In this document: positions 1-9,069 of the stretch, one piece after another
Layout: each line of letters starts with the position of its first letter
Position numbering within the stretch: the stretch's first letter is position 1
Assembly: GCF_016613475.2 (NCBI RefSeq)
Contig: NZ_CP071517.1
Location: forward strand, 2,046,001 to 2,110,000
Source of the DNA: Lysobacter arenosi
Lineage (GTDB): Bacteria > Pseudomonadota > Gammaproteobacteria > Xanthomonadales > Xanthomonadaceae
DNA length: 64,000 nucleotides
Reading direction: 5' to 3'
The notes under the pieces: model-generated
What the model was told of the DNA's origin: nothing
What the model saw: the letters and a program-made list of their open reading frames with translations, nothing else
The model's database searches: none
Position numbers and translations under genes: made by a program

Positions 1-1
1 T

Positions 2-319
2 CGTTACTCCATTCACTTCGACTCGGCCCCGCCGGTGGGCGCCTTCTGGTCGGTGACGATGTACAACGCTGGCGACAAGATGCTCGTTGCCAACGAGATC
101 AACCGCTACAAAGTAGGAACCGATACCCAGGGGCTGTACAAGGCAGCCGATGGTTCGTTCACCATTCCGATCCAGCACCAGAAGCCATCCGGAGCCGATG
201 CCGCCAATTGGCTACCGGCGCCCGAGGGTGACTTCTATGTGATCCTGCGCATGTACCAGCCCAGCGACGCGGTGTTGTCGGATCAATGGAAACTTCCGCA
301 GTTGAACCGTGTTGATTGA
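2..319 (+). CDS. DUF1214 domain protein, C-terminal part only
   Basis: The window opens inside this gene: the frame is open from base 2 to a TGA at 317-319 and gives about 105 residues. The text PPVGAFWSVTMYN, then LVANEINRY, DGSFTIPIQH and NWLPAPEGDFYVILRMY is the typical end of the DUF1254/DUF1214 family of secreted or periplasmic proteins, whose members finish with the WKLP motif seen here. The molecular function of the family is not established. The start and any signal peptide lie outside the window. An internal GTG at 35 is not a credible start because family similarity continues upstream of it. Confidence 0.8.
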   Translation, partial: RYSIHFDSAPPVGAFWSVTMYNAGDKMLVANEINRYKVGTDTQGLYKAADGSFTIPIQHQKPSGADAANWLPAPEGDFYVILRMYQPSDAVLSDQWKLPQLNRVD

Positions 320-394
320 CGGTCGGCGCCGTCAGGCACGGCGCCTGGGTGAAATCGTCTTCGTTGGGCGGACAGACTTCGAGTTGGCATGACT

Positions 395-479
395 GTCCGC
401 TTTGGGTCGAATGCGGGCGTTAACACCGCCCTCAGCGGTGGATCTAGCTGAGCGTCCGCTTGCGGCCAGAAGCGGACAC
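395..479. repeat. Composite hairpin repeat, copy 1 (two units)
   Basis: Two short inverted repeats lie head to tail about 85 bases from end to end. The first unit (395-427) has imperfect arms GTCCGCTTT / AATGCGGGC and ends in TTAACACC. The second (454-477) has arms GTCCGCTT / AAGCGGAC around GCGGCCAG. The same arrangement recurs at 995-1080, so this is a repeated two-part element. Nothing else is apparent in the gap 320-508. Confidence 0.75.
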
Positions 480-508
480 GCCAAGGAATCACAGGACGAG
501 CAGCAACG

Positions 509-955
509 TCACGGCGAATCCATCTCCCCGGTTTGGCGGCGTTTCCAACTGCCTTCCTCGCGGGACAGTTCGCGCACTGCATTCCGAATGTCTTGCTCGG
601 TTATGCCTTTGACGCGAATCGAGCAGGACTTAATCCGGTGGTATCCGTCCAAGAAGATCATCCCGCTATCACCCGGAAAGATTCCCGACCCACAGTCCGC
701 CCCGCGCACCTCACCGCCCTTGAAGTCCCCTTTGAAGGCTTCGTTGACGACGAACGTTGGGTGGTCCCGTGTCTCGTTCGAATCTGGCATCGGCGGAGCG
801 ACGGAGGTCACGGTGCCATAGAAGACGTACGTAGAACCCTGGTACTTGCCGCGCGTCCATTCCAGTGGTCCCGAGGTAACAGCATTGCATGTGCAGTCCT
901 GGGCAACGGATTGCCATGGGAGCGAAAGCAGTAAGCCCGCGATGAGCAATCTCAT
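509..955 (-). CDS. Putative secreted protein with NTR/TIMP-like cysteine pattern
   Basis: Product of 148 residues beginning MRLLIAGLLLSLPWQSVAQ, a clear signal peptide with likely cleavage after SVA, followed at once by CTC. Further cysteines occur in GADCGSG and KSCSI. The order CxC, a segment YVFYGTVTSV, FVVNEAFKGDF, a CG pair and a final Cys resembles small TIMP/NTR-like exported proteins. That assignment is mine and is tentative. An ATG at 970 gives a five-residue longer N-terminus. I prefer 955, which has GGGTGG just upstream. The gene sits between repeat copies and has no operon partner, so its function is unknown. Confidence 0.55.
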   Translation of the reverse strand: MRLLIAGLLLSLPWQSVAQDCTCNAVTSGPLEWTRGKYQGSTYVFYGTVTSVAPPMPDSNETRDHPTFVVNEAFKGDFKGGEVRGADCGSGIFPGDSGMIFLDGYHRIKSCSIRVKGITEQDIRNAVRELSREEGSWKRRQTGEMDSP

Positions 956-994
956 GCCACCCGTAACCATTGTTGTTGAACGCATTCCGCTAAC

Positions 995-1080
995 GTCCGC
1001 TTCGGGTCGGAAGCGGACGTTAACACCGGTCCCGGCACCCGGGTAACCCCGGTGTCCGCTTTCGGCCACAAGCGGACGTT
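995..1080. repeat. Composite hairpin repeat, copy 2 (two units)
   Basis: Unit one (995-1027) has arms GTCCGCTTC / GAAGCGGAC and ends TTAACACC. Unit two (1054-1078) has arms GTCCGCTT / AAGCGGAC around TCGGCCAC. The spacer contains a further small palindrome, GGTCCCGGCACCCGGG, and ends in CCCCGGT. The arrangement and length match the copy at 395-479. It lies immediately upstream of the secreted-protein gene. Confidence 0.75.
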
Positions 1081-1094
1081 CGCCCGCGCGACGA

Positions 1095-1508
1095 TCATAG
1101 ATCCAGCAGGAACTGACTAATTTCGCGGCGCAGATCCAGGTCGTCCAGCTCTCGGGCGGCCGCATCCGCACGCCACGCGTATGCGCTCGCTGTGTCGGCC
1201 TCCTTGAGTTCGGCATGTCTGCGCGCTAATGCCAAGCAAATCGACGCTTTGTAGTCGGCGGCCGCCAGGTTCTCGGCCAACTCAAGAGCCCGAGCGTAAT
1301 GAACCAATGCCTTGCGATCATCCGCCGTGAAATCCCCAAGCGTTTCCCAAAGGAATGGATGGTCACGACCCTCTGCGGCTACTGCATCGCTGTAAGTGAC
1401 CAGGGCGTCGTAGAGCTTCCATACGTCGCGCATGTCGCCGGCCAACTGGGCGTTGACCAGCTCAGTCGTCAGATCGAGTACATGCTCGTGGATATCGGTT
1501 GGAATCAC
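1095..1508 (-). CDS. Hypothetical small helical (TPR-like) protein
   Basis: From a GTG at 1508 the product has 137 residues and is rich in Ala, Leu and Glu. It contains phrases such as ALVHYARALELAENL and ASICLALARRHAEL, which look like tetratricopeptide-type helical hairpins of a cytosolic protein. The open frame continues upstream to 1685, but that part translates the repeat at 1543-1575, so I place the start after it at VIPTDIHEHV. No strong ribosome site is visible, so the start is uncertain. I recognise no family name. Small helical proteins of this kind are often immunity or scaffold proteins, but nothing here proves that. Confidence 0.5.
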   Translation of the reverse strand: MIPTDIHEHVLDLTTELVNAQLAGDMRDVWKLYDALVTYSDAVAAEGRDHPFLWETLGDFTADDRKALVHYARALELAENLAAADYKASICLALARRHAELKEADTASAYAWRADAAARELDDLDLRREISQFLLDL

Positions 1509-1542
1509 TGCCAGACCCGTGGCGGCAAAGCGCGAGTTTAAC

Positions 1543-1575
1543 GTCCGATTTGGGTCGAAAGCGGACGTTAGCACC
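1543..1575. repeat. Hairpin repeat, single unit copy
   Basis: A solitary first-type unit with arms GTCCGATTT / AAAGCGGAC, ending TTAGCACC. No second-type partner follows within 100 bases, unlike the copies at 395 and 995. It lies just upstream of the TPR-like gene and reads through in its frame. Confidence 0.65.
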
Positions 1576-1712
1576 AGCTCATCAGTACCGCTCGACCCCA
1601 CGACTGCTATCTGCCGCAGGCGGTCATTGTTCAGACGGATCACACAGCAGCCACTCCTCGCGAAACGCGGAGGCAAGCGCGGCACACAGGAGGTCTAAGG
1701 CGTTGATGCGAT

Positions 1713-1788
1713 TGGTGGGCCGTGATGGATTCGAACCATCGACCAGCGGATTAAAAGTCCGATGCTCTACCGACTGAGCTAACGGCCC
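1713..1788 (-). tRNA. tRNA-Lys (anticodon TTT), CCA encoded
   Basis: Read on the minus strand the gene begins GGGCCGTTAGCTCAGTCGG and folds into a full cloverleaf. The acceptor stem GGGCCGT pairs with ACGGCCC, the D-loop is AGTCGGTAGA, the anticodon loop is CTTTTAA with anticodon TTT, and the T-arm contains GGTTCGAATCC. Discriminator A is followed by genomically encoded CCA at 1715-1713, giving 76 nucleotides. It lies downstream of queC on the same strand. Between them, 1830-1846 can form a small CCCGGC/GCCGGG hairpin. Confidence 0.97.
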
Positions 1789-1902
1789 ACTTGGAACTTG
1801 CTGCGCTCGCGGTGGTTGCGGGCGGCGCGCCCGGCCTTGCGCCGGGGCGAGCATTCTAGCGCACGGCGCCGCTGCGATGCAGTCCGCGGCGGCGTCCGTC
1901 GT

Positions 1903-2601
1903 TCAGACGTAACGTGTCGGGTCGGCCACGCCGGCCGCGATGAAGCCTTCCGCACGCAGGCGGCACGCGTCGCAATGGCCGCAGGCGCGGCCCTGATCAT
2001 CGGCCTTGTAGCAGGAGACGGTCTCGGCGAAGTCCACGCCCAGGCGCAGGCCCTCGCGGACGATGTCGGCCTTGCTCATGAACTGCAGCGGCGCGTGAAC
2101 GCGCAAGCCGGCGCCTTCCACGCCCGCCTTGGTGGCGAGGTTGGCCAGGTTCTGGAATGCGGCGATGAACTCGGGGCGACAGTCCGGGTATCCGGAGTAG
2201 TCGACCGCATTGACGCCGCAGAAGATGTCGGCCGCGCCAAGCACTTCGGCCCAGCCCAGCGCGACCGACAGCATGATCGTGTTGCGCGCGGGCACGTAGG
2301 TCACCGGGATCGCGTCCTTGGCCGCAGCCTGGCCGATCGCGTGGCCATCGTCGTCGGTCGGCACCGAGATCGTTTCATCGGTGAGCGCCGAGCCGCCGAT
2401 GCTGCGCAGGTCGACATTGACGGTCTTGTGCGCGACCGCGCCGAGCGACTTCGACACGCAGTCGGCGGCATCGAGTTCGGAGGTGTGGCGCTGGCCGTAG
2501 CGCACGCTCAGCGCGTGCACGGCGAAGCCCTGCTCGCGCGCGATCGCGATGACCACGGCGGAGTCCATCCCGCCCGATACCAGGACAACAGCGTTCTTCA
2601 T
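1903..2601 (-). CDS. queC: 7-cyano-7-deazaguanine synthase QueC
   Basis: Converts 7-carboxy-7-deazaguanine to preQ0 with ATP and ammonia, in the cytosolic queuosine pathway. The product has 232 residues. The PP-loop signature SGGMDS is at residues 9-14, and the zinc site is formed by Cys197, Cys207, Cys210 and Cys213 (CGHCDAC). The start at [11 protein letters not shown] is set by family length. An open frame upstream overlaps queE and is a shadow. The gene follows queE by 49 bases, so the two consecutive steps of preQ0 synthesis are probably co-transcribed at the end of the tol-pal run. Confidence 0.96.
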   Translation of the reverse strand: MKNAVVLVSGGMDSAVVIAIAREQGFAVHALSVRYGQRHTSELDAADCVSKSLGAVAHKTVNVDLRSIGGSALTDETISVPTDDDGHAIGQAAAKDAIPVTYVPARNTIMLSVALGWAEVLGAADIFCGVNAVDYSGYPDCRPEFIAAFQNLANLATKAGVEGAGLRVHAPLQFMSKADIVREGLRLGVDFAETVSCYKADDQGRACGHCDACRLRAEGFIAAGVADPTRYV

Positions 2602-2650
2602 CTGATTGGCTTCCACTGGGGAGTCACTGCGCAACGAAACCGGACGGCCG

Positions 2651-3328
2651 TCAGCGGCCCGGCTCGTCGTTCCACAGGATCTTGTGCAACTGCAGCTGGA
2701 ACCGCACCGGCAGCTTGTCGGCGACGATCCAGTCGGCCAGGTCGCTGGGCTTGATCTGGGTGAAGCTCGGCGAGAACAGTACGTCGCAGACCGCGGTGAG
2801 GCCGTGTTCGGCAACCACGCCCTTGGCCCAGTCGTAGTCCTCGCGCGAACAGATCACGAACTTGACCTGGTCGTGCGGTGTGAGCAGCGGCAGGTTCGAC
2901 CACAGGTTGCGGTGCACCTCCATCGACCCCGGCGTCTTGATGTCGAGGATGCGCGAGACGCGGGTGTCGACCTGGCTGATGTCGATCGCGCCGGACGTCT
3001 CGAGCGACACCTCGTAGCCGGCGTCGCACAGCCGCTGCAGCAGACCGATGCAGCGCTTCTGCGAGAGCGGTTCGCCACCGGTGACGCAGACATGGCGGGC
3101 GCCGTGGCCGGCGACTTCCTCGAGGATGTCGTCGATCTGGTGCCACTCGCCGCCATGGAAGGCATACGCGGTGTCGCAGTACTGGCAGCGCAGCGGGCAG
3201 CCGGTCAGGCGCACGAAGACGGTCGGCCAGCCGATGCTGCGGGCCTCGCCTTGCAGGGACAGGAAAATCTCGGTGATCCGCAGCCGGTCCGGCGACGCTG
3301 CGGCCGCTTCGGCGGGGAGTGCGTTCAT
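2651..3328 (-). CDS. queE: 7-carboxy-7-deazaguanine synthase QueE
   Basis: Radical-SAM enzyme that contracts the ring of 6-carboxy-tetrahydropterin to 7-carboxy-7-deazaguanine in queuosine synthesis. The 225-residue product carries the cluster motif CPLRCQYC (Cys44, Cys48, Cys51; CX3CX2C), the SAM-binding VTGGEPL and the substrate-binding SLQGEA near residue 25. It lies between cpoB and queC on the same strand, 51 bases after the cpoB stop. This coupling of queE to the tol-pal cluster is common in gammaproteobacteria. The gene is full length, with no oddities. Confidence 0.96.
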   Translation of the reverse strand: MNALPAEAAAASPDRLRITEIFLSLQGEARSIGWPTVFVRLTGCPLRCQYCDTAYAFHGGEWHQIDDILEEVAGHGARHVCVTGGEPLSQKRCIGLLQRLCDAGYEVSLETSGAIDISQVDTRVSRILDIKTPGSMEVHRNLWSNLPLLTPHDQVKFVICSREDYDWAKGVVAEHGLTAVCDVLFSPSFTQIKPSDLADWIVADKLPVRFQLQLHKILWNDEPGR

Positions 3329-3379
3329 TGCTGCGATTTTAAAGGATCTTGCCGGGCAGTACCCGACCTTTCACGCCGT

Positions 3380-4195
3380 TCAGCGCAGGCGGCCGAGCTG
3401 GATCGCGTTGAGGCGGTCGCTGGCGGTGCGGGCGGCGTCGGAGCCGGGGTACTTCGCCGAAACCTCGGCCAGCGTGCGCTCGGCGGCTTCGACCTGCTTG
3501 AGCCCGAACTGGGACAGGCCGACCTTGAGCATCGCGCCCGGGGCCTTGTCGTGGGTCGGGAAACGGTCCAGCAGGGACTGGAACTGGATCTGCGCCAGTT
3601 CGTAATTCTGGGTGACGTAGTAGCTCTCGCCGAGCCAGTACAGCGCGTTCGGCGCGTAGGCGCCCTGCGGGTAGGTCTCGACGAAGGCCTGGAACAGGCG
3701 CGAGGACTCGACGTAGTTGCCGCTCTTGAGCGCGCTGAAGGCGGCATCGTAGGCCGCGCGTTCGTCTGCGCCCTGGGCCAGCGCGCCCTTGTCGCCGTAG
3801 ACCGCCGGTGGGCGGTCCTTGACCGATGCGGACGGCGCCGCGGGCTTGGTCGACTTGGCCGGCGCTGCCGGTGCCGGGGTTCCGGTGGCCGGAGGAGCAA
3901 CTGCGCCGCTCTCGATCCGGTTGATGCGGCCGTCGAGGTCGAGGTACTGGGCCTTGCCGCTTTCCAGCAGCTGGTTGTTCTGCTGCTGCAGTTCTTCGAT
4001 CTGCGAACGCAGGGCCTGCACTTCGTTGCGCAGCTGGCTGACCTGGTTGAGCAGGTCGACATTGCCCTGGTTGTTGGCGGCCTGCTGCTCGAGCACGGCC
4101 ACGCGGTCAGCCAGGCTGGCCCGCTGCGCGACAGCGGGCGCGGCGACCACGAGGGTCGCCGCGAACGCCATGGCAAGTAACGTCTTGCGCATCAT
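3380..4195 (-). CDS. cpoB: Cell division coordinator CpoB (YbgF)
   Basis: Periplasmic partner of the Tol-Pal system that links outer-membrane constriction to peptidoglycan synthesis. The 271-residue product starts MMRKTLLAMAFAATLVVAAPAVAQ, a signal peptide cleaved after AVA. A coiled coil follows (about residues 28-85, with heptads such as QIEELQQQNNQLLE), then a Pro/Ala/Thr-rich linker, then TPR repeats to the end (AYDAAFSALKSGNY, ALYWLGESYYV). This matches the family layout. Two ATGs are adjacent (4195, 4192) and either may be used. The gene begins nine bases after the pal stop, so it is co-transcribed with it. Confidence 0.94.
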   Translation of the reverse strand: MMRKTLLAMAFAATLVVAAPAVAQRASLADRVAVLEQQAANNQGNVDLLNQVSQLRNEVQALRSQIEELQQQNNQLLESGKAQYLDLDGRINRIESGAVAPPATGTPAPAAPAKSTKPAAPSASVKDRPPAVYGDKGALAQGADERAAYDAAFSALKSGNYVESSRLFQAFVETYPQGAYAPNALYWLGESYYVTQNYELAQIQFQSLLDRFPTHDKAPGAMLKVGLSQFGLKQVEAAERTLAEVSAKYPGSDAARTASDRLNAIQLGRLR

Positions 4196-4204
4196 CGCCG
4201 GATA

Positions 4205-4719
4205 TTACTTAGCGGTGTACACGATCTCGACGCGACGGTTCTTGGCCCAGCAATCTTCGTTCGAGTCGGTGCAGACCGGACGCTCTTCGCCGTAGCTGGT
4301 GACCGTGACCTCTGGCTGCCCGAGCCGCCATTGGCCTGGACGGCCGACGACACGGCATTGCCGCGGCGCTCGCCGAGGCCGAGGTTGTACTCGCGGCTGC
4401 CGCGCTCGTCGGCATTGCCTTCGAGGGTCATGCGCGAGGACGGACGGTCACGCAGGTACTTGGCGTGGCAGCCGACGATGGCCTGGAACTCCGGACGCAG
4501 GCTGTCCTGGTCGAAGTCGAAGTAAACCACGCGCTGGCGCAGGCAGGCGTCGGTGTCGAGGTCGTTCGGGCCGTACACGCCCGAGGTGACCGGAGCTTCC
4601 GGAGCCGGGGTGGTGGTCGGCGTTTCGGCCGGCGGCGGGGTTTCCTTGACCTTCTTGGAGCAGGCCACGGCCGCGGTGCAGAGCACGGCGGTGAGCAGGA
4701 TGCGAGCGGTGTTGTTCAT
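4205..4719 (-). CDS. pal: Peptidoglycan-associated lipoprotein Pal, frameshifted as written
   Basis: Outer-membrane lipoprotein that binds peptidoglycan and TolB. The ATG at 4719 has GAGGAAA just upstream. The signal peptide ends TAAVA before lipidated Cys20, and an OmpA-like domain follows (YFDFDQDSLRPEF, LEGNADERGSREYNLGLGE). After NGGSGSQ the frame is lost. Moving two bases restores VTVTSYGEERPV ... NRRVEIVYTAK ending at TAA 4207-4205. Family alignment fits a two-base insertion (CCTGG read as CCTCTGG at 4309-4315), giving 170 residues. A one-base deletion would also restore frame. Pal is rarely dispensable, so I treat this as a probable sequence error. Confidence 0.88.
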
Positions 4720-4833
4720 GGTTTTCCTCGTCATTCGAGCAGGGACAGATACGGGGCAAGCGAAAGTGAAACAAGAAACGTATGCAGCTTCGCCGGTCCT
4801 GCGGATCACTCCGTCAGGAGCACTCCAACAGAA

Positions 4834-6150
4834 TCAGCGAGGCAAGCGGAATGGCCCCCAAGCCGGCTCACGCACGTCCCCATCCGCAAGCACCAGGCGC
4901 TGGCGCACCCGGGCATCGGACGAAACGGCATAGAGCACGCCCCGGCGGCCCTCGCGCGCAGCATAAAGGATCATCGCGCCATTCGGGGCAAAGCTGGGCG
5001 ACTCGTCCAGGGATCCGGGCGAAAGTGTGCTCCAGCGCGCAGACCCGAGGGTGCTGTCCATCATGGCGATGCGGTAGACATTGCCGGCGCCCTGGGCGGT
5101 GGCGATCTTCTTGCCGTCAGCCGAAATGCTGGCGCTGGCGTTGTAGCTGCCCTGGAAGGTGACGCGGGTGGCACTGCCGCCGCTGGACGGAACCGAGTAG
5201 ATCTGCGGGCGGCCGCCGCGGTCGGAAGTGAAGTAGATGGTGCCGCCGTCGGCACTCCAGCTCGGCTCGGTGTCGATGCTGAAATGGTTGGTCAGCTGGG
5301 TCAGCGCCTTGCTGCCCAGGTCCATCACGTAGATCTCGGGGTTGCCGCTGCGCGACAGGGTCAGGGCCAGGCGACGGCCGTCGGGCGAGAACGACGGGGC
5401 GCCGTTGATGCCACGGAACTTGGCGATCAGCTCGCGGCTGCCGGAGGTGATGTTCTGGATGTAGATCGAGGAGTTGCCGCCCTCGAAGCTGACATAGGCC
5501 AGGCGGCCACCGTCCGGGCTCCACGACGGCGACAGCAGCGGCTCGGGCGAGCGCACCACGGTCTGCGGGTTGAAGCCGTCGGAGTCGGCGACCATCAGCG
5601 CGTACTGGGCGCCCTTGCCGGTGCCGGTCGCGGTGACATAGGCGATGCGGGTGAAGAACGCGCCGCGGATGCCGGTGATCTTTTCGTAGACCGCGTCGGA
5701 CACCTGGTGGGCGACGTCACGCATCGCGTTGGCGCGGGCAGTCAGGGCGAAGCCGAGCAGGCGCTGCTGCTTGGCCACGTCGAACAGCTCGTACTCGAGG
5801 CGATAGCTGCCGGCGCCGGCATCGAGCACGCGGCCGACGACGATGAAGTCCTGGTTCAACGCGCGCCAGGTCGGGTAGTTGATCTCCCCGCCCTTGGTCG
5901 GCTTTTCGATGATGTCCTTGTCCGGCAGCGGCCGGAACTGCCCGGAGCGCGCCAGGTCGGCACTGACCACCTGGGCGACGTCGGTTTCCGGCGCTGTGCC
6001 ACTGCCCTGGTAGGGCATCGGCACCACGGCGATCGGGAGGGCAGCGGCATTGCCGCCGACGATGTCGATCTCGAGCCCCTGCTGGGCGAAAGCGGCGACG
6101 GGAAGCAGCAGGGCGAGCAGCGAGGCAAGCCAGGCAACGGGTCGGTTCAT
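4834..6150 (-). CDS. tolB: Tol-Pal system protein TolB
   Basis: Periplasmic beta-propeller protein that interacts with Pal and with TolA. The product has 438 residues from the ATG at 6150, which has GGAG eight bases before it. The signal peptide [20 protein letters not shown] ends near AFA. The N-terminal domain is followed by propeller blades with the family text [49 protein letters not shown] and [15 protein letters not shown]. It lies between tolA and pal as in the standard operon, with 122 bases to tolA and 114 to pal. Open sequence upstream of 6150 is not part of the protein. Confidence 0.97.
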   Translation of the reverse strand: MNRPVAWLASLLALLLPVAAFAQQGLEIDIVGGNAAALPIAVVPMPYQGSGTAPETDVAQVVSADLARSGQFRPLPDKDIIEKPTKGGEINYPTWRALNQDFIVVGRVLDAGAGSYRLEYELFDVAKQQRLLGFALTARANAMRDVAHQVSDAVYEKITGIRGAFFTRIAYVTATGTGKGAQYALMVADSDGFNPQTVVRSPEPLLSPSWSPDGGRLAYVSFEGGNSSIYIQNITSGSRELIAKFRGINGAPSFSPDGRRLALTLSRSGNPEIYVMDLGSKALTQLTNHFSIDTEPSWSADGGTIYFTSDRGGRPQIYSVPSSGGSATRVTFQGSYNASASISADGKKIATAQGAGNVYRIAMMDSTLGSARWSTLSPGSLDESPSFAPNGAMILYAAREGRRGVLYAVSSDARVRQRLVLADGDVREPAWGPFRLPR

Positions 6151-6272
6151 CGGTGCTCCAGTAATGCGGTCATTCAGCTTTGCAATTGTTAACAGGCGCG
6201 GGGTGAACGTGGGTTCAAGCCAAGGGCGAAAACACCTCATCTTCCGCCCGTTTGAGACACTTTCTCCCCGCC

Positions 6273-7228
6273 TCAACGATCCTGTGCGGTGAACTTCAGG
6301 GTCAGATCGCGGGCGAACACCTTCTCGAACCCGGCATACGGCAGTGGCTGCGCCTTGCGCACGGCCGCTTCGATCGAGCGACGACCCTGCTCATCGTAGG
6401 CGCACGGCTCTGACACTTCCGCGCTCATCACCTGCCCACCGGGCAATTGCCGGATCAGCAGCGTGCAGCGCGAACCGACCGGAATCGTCTCCGGGCGGGT
6501 CCACTTGCTCAGGATCGCTTCCTGCAATGCGGCGGCATAGCGCGCCTGCAAGCCGGTATCGGCACCGTTGTTGCCCGGCGGCGGGCTGGCATCGCTGCTG
6601 CCGGCCGATTCGGCCGGCGAAGGCCGCGAGCGGACGTCGGCGATCTGGCGCAGGCGCTGCTCGGCCAGGTCGGCCTCGCGCGCGGCGGCTTCACGCTTGC
6701 GGCGGATCTCGGCCAGCTTCTGCTGGCGCTCCTGGTCCTGCTGCTCGGACAGGCGACGCTGTTTCTCGATCTGCTCCTGGCGCTCCCGCTCGGTCAGGTC
6801 GACCTGGTCCTGCTTGCGCTTGGCTTCCTGGACCTTGTCTTCCTCGGCGGCGATCGGCGTGGGCTGGTCGACCACGGCTTCCTGGTTCTCGTTGTCCGGA
6901 ACCGGAATGAAATCCTGCGGCTGCGGCTGCGGCGTGGCGACCGAATCTTCCGGCCGTGGTTCCGGCAACGGTTGCGGCAGCGGCGCGGCTTCTTCCGGTT
7001 CCGGCTTGGGCAGCTCGGCCGGCTTGGGACGCTTGAGCAACGTGCGCTGCATCGCCGGCGACAATGCGTCGGCGTCGATCAGTTCAGCGGTCACGGGCGA
7101 GCCTGCCGCCGACACCGGTGCCGCAGCACGGGTCCACAGCAGACCGACGAACATCAGGGCAAACAGCAGGGCGTGCAGCCCTATCGCCTGCCAGATCGCC
7201 CGCGCGGTGTCGGCGCGCGATTCCCGCA

Positions 7229-7229
<1 letters not shown>
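6273..7229 (-). CDS. tolA: Tol-Pal system protein TolA
   Basis: Inner-membrane protein that spans the periplasm and transmits TolQR energy to Pal. The 318 residues comprise a single N-terminal membrane helix ([17 protein letters not shown], about 16-32), a Pro/Glu/Gln-rich stretch, a long charged coiled coil rich in Lys, Arg, Glu and Gln (about 125-205), and a C-terminal TonB-like domain ([17 protein letters not shown] to the end, with [13 protein letters not shown] and [16 protein letters not shown]). Its ATG overlaps the tolR TGA by one base (TGATG), indicating translational coupling. Confidence 0.95.
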
Positions 7230-7681
<452 letters not shown>

Positions 7682-7710
7682 GGCCTTCCTCTCGTAATCA
7701 GTGGTTCACG

Positions 7711-7752
7711 GCCCGAAGCGGGCCGATGAAGGTCCGCACGTGACGTGCGGGA
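7711..7752 (-). other. Two adjacent hairpins in the tolQ-tolR gap
   Basis: The 89-base gap holds GCCCG-AAG-CGGGC at 7711-7723 and CCGCACG-TGA-CGTGCGG at 7734-7750. Both would form in the tolQRAB transcript. Neither has a following T-run, so they are unlikely to be simple terminators. Transcript processing or tuning of TolQ relative to TolR is possible but is inference. Confidence 0.5.
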
Positions 7753-7770
7753 CGTTGCGAGGGAATCGCA

Positions 7771-8562
7771 TCAGGTCTCGTCGAGGTTCGCCTGGCGCTG
7801 CAGGATCGAGGAGAACTCTTCGGAGAACGCGTCGTAGCGCACCGACATGCGTTCGACCTTGGTCGCGTAGCGGTTGTAGGCCCACACTGCCGGGATCGCG
7901 GCGAACAGGCCCATCGCCGTGGCGATCAGCGCCTCGGAGATGCCGGGGGCGACCGTGGCGATGGTCGCTTCCTTCATGTTGGCCAGGCCCTGGAACGAAA
8001 TCATGATGCCCCACACCGTGCCGAACAGACCGACATACGGGCTGATCGAACCGACGTTGGCGAGGAATTCCAGGTTGTGCTCAAGCCCGTCGATCTCGCG
8101 CGAGCCGGTGGCGCGCATGGCGCGCTGGGCACCTTCGAGCTGCATGCGGCTGTCGGCGCCGCGGCGCTGGCGCAGGCGGCCGAACTCGCGGAAGCCGGCT
8201 TCGAAGATCGCTTCCAGGCCGCCGATCTCGCGGTTGCGCTCGGTGGTGCCGGCGTAGAGCTTGGACAGCTCGGCGCCGGACCAGAAGCGCTCTTCGAACT
8301 GGTCGGCCTCGCGCGCGGCGCGGTCGAGCACGCGCTTCTTGCGGAAGATGATCACCCACGATGCGATCGAACCGAACAGCAGCAACAGCATGACCAGCTG
8401 CACCGGGATGCTGGCGTGCAGCACCAGCTGCAGCAGGTTGAGACTGTTGTTGTCGACGGCTCCCGTCGACAGCGCCTGCACCGCTGTGTTGGCGGCATTG
8501 GCGGCCTCTTCCGGCAGGGGCTCCACCGCGGTGGCCTGCAGTGCTGTCAACAATGGGGTCAT
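7771..8562 (-). CDS. tolQ: Tol-Pal system protein TolQ (MotA/TolQ/ExbB family)
   Basis: Inner-membrane motor subunit partnering TolR. The product has 263 residues from the ATG at 8562, which has GGAGAA upstream. It has a longer than usual periplasmic N-terminus (about 45 residues rich in Ala/Thr), then membrane helix 1 (IPVQLVMLLLLFGSIASWVIIF) and a cytosolic loop. Two closely spaced C-terminal helices carry the family signatures ANVGSISPYVGLFGTVWGIM and APGISEALIATAMGLFAAIPAVWAY. It follows ybgC by 84 bases at the head of the tolQRAB-pal run. Confidence 0.96.
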   Translation of the reverse strand: MTPLLTALQATAVEPLPEEAANAANTAVQALSTGAVDNNSLNLLQLVLHASIPVQLVMLLLLFGSIASWVIIFRKKRVLDRAAREADQFEERFWSGAELSKLYAGTTERNREIGGLEAIFEAGFREFGRLRQRRGADSRMQLEGAQRAMRATGSREIDGLEHNLEFLANVGSISPYVGLFGTVWGIMISFQGLANMKEATIATVAPGISEALIATAMGLFAAIPAVWAYNRYATKVERMSVRYDAFSEEFSSILQRQANLDET

Positions 8563-8646
8563 GCTTGGTTCTCCGTGCCCGTCACGCGGGACTGTGTGCA
8601 ACTGGGGGACTGCGATCGATGAAAACGGGTGAAGCCAGAATCGGGG

Positions 8647-9069
8647 TTACTGCGGTTGCTCGAGCGCCTTGAGCTGGTCGTACAACGGCGGCGGGATCGG
8701 ACGCGGGCGGAATCCGTCCGCATCCAGCGCCGCCACCCGCACCTGCGCGGTCAGCAGCAGGTCGCCGCCGCGCGCGATCGACTGGGTGAAAACGGCGCTG
8801 GCACGGCGGCATTCCTGCAGCCCCACCGACACCGCCAGCGCATCGTCCAGCCGTGCCGGCTTGAGGAAGTCCAGCTGCATGGCGCGCACGGCGAACACCA
8901 GCCCGTACTCGATCCGCAAAAGCTCCTGGCCATACCCCTGCGCACGCATCCACTCGGTCCGCGCGCGTTCGAGGAACGCCAGGTACTGGGCGTGGTAGAC
9001 CACGCCGCCAGCGTCGGTATCTTCCCAGTAGACCCGTGTCGGCCAACTGAACGCCACATCAACCGTCAC
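8647..9069 (-). CDS. ybgC: Acyl-CoA thioesterase YbgC (tol-pal associated)
   Basis: Hot-dog-fold thioesterase that hydrolyses acyl-CoA or acyl-ACP at the cytosolic membrane face. The 140-residue product carries the 4-hydroxybenzoyl-CoA thioesterase signature [28 protein letters not shown] (residues about 13-40), in which the Asp of DTDAGG is catalytic. It is the first gene of the classical ybgC-tolQRAB-pal-cpoB cluster. Its start overlaps the end of ruvB by 11 bases, so transcription probably continues from ruvB. Confidence 0.93.
   Translation of the reverse strand: MTVDVAFSWPTRVYWEDTDAGGVVYHAQYLAFLERARTEWMRAQGYGQELLRIEYGLVFAVRAMQLDFLKPARLDDALAVSVGLQECRRASAVFTQSIARGGDLLLTAQVRVAALDADGFRPRPIPPPLYDQLKALEQPQ

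Noticed and set aside
320..508. Small plus-strand frames after the DUF1214 gene
   Set aside because: They translate the hairpin repeats or run antisense to the secreted-protein gene, with no start signals.
2602..2650. PreQ1 riboswitch controlling queC
   Set aside because: The gap of 49 bases has no preQ1 aptamer pattern (C-rich loop with A-rich tail), and the genes lie inside a longer transcript.
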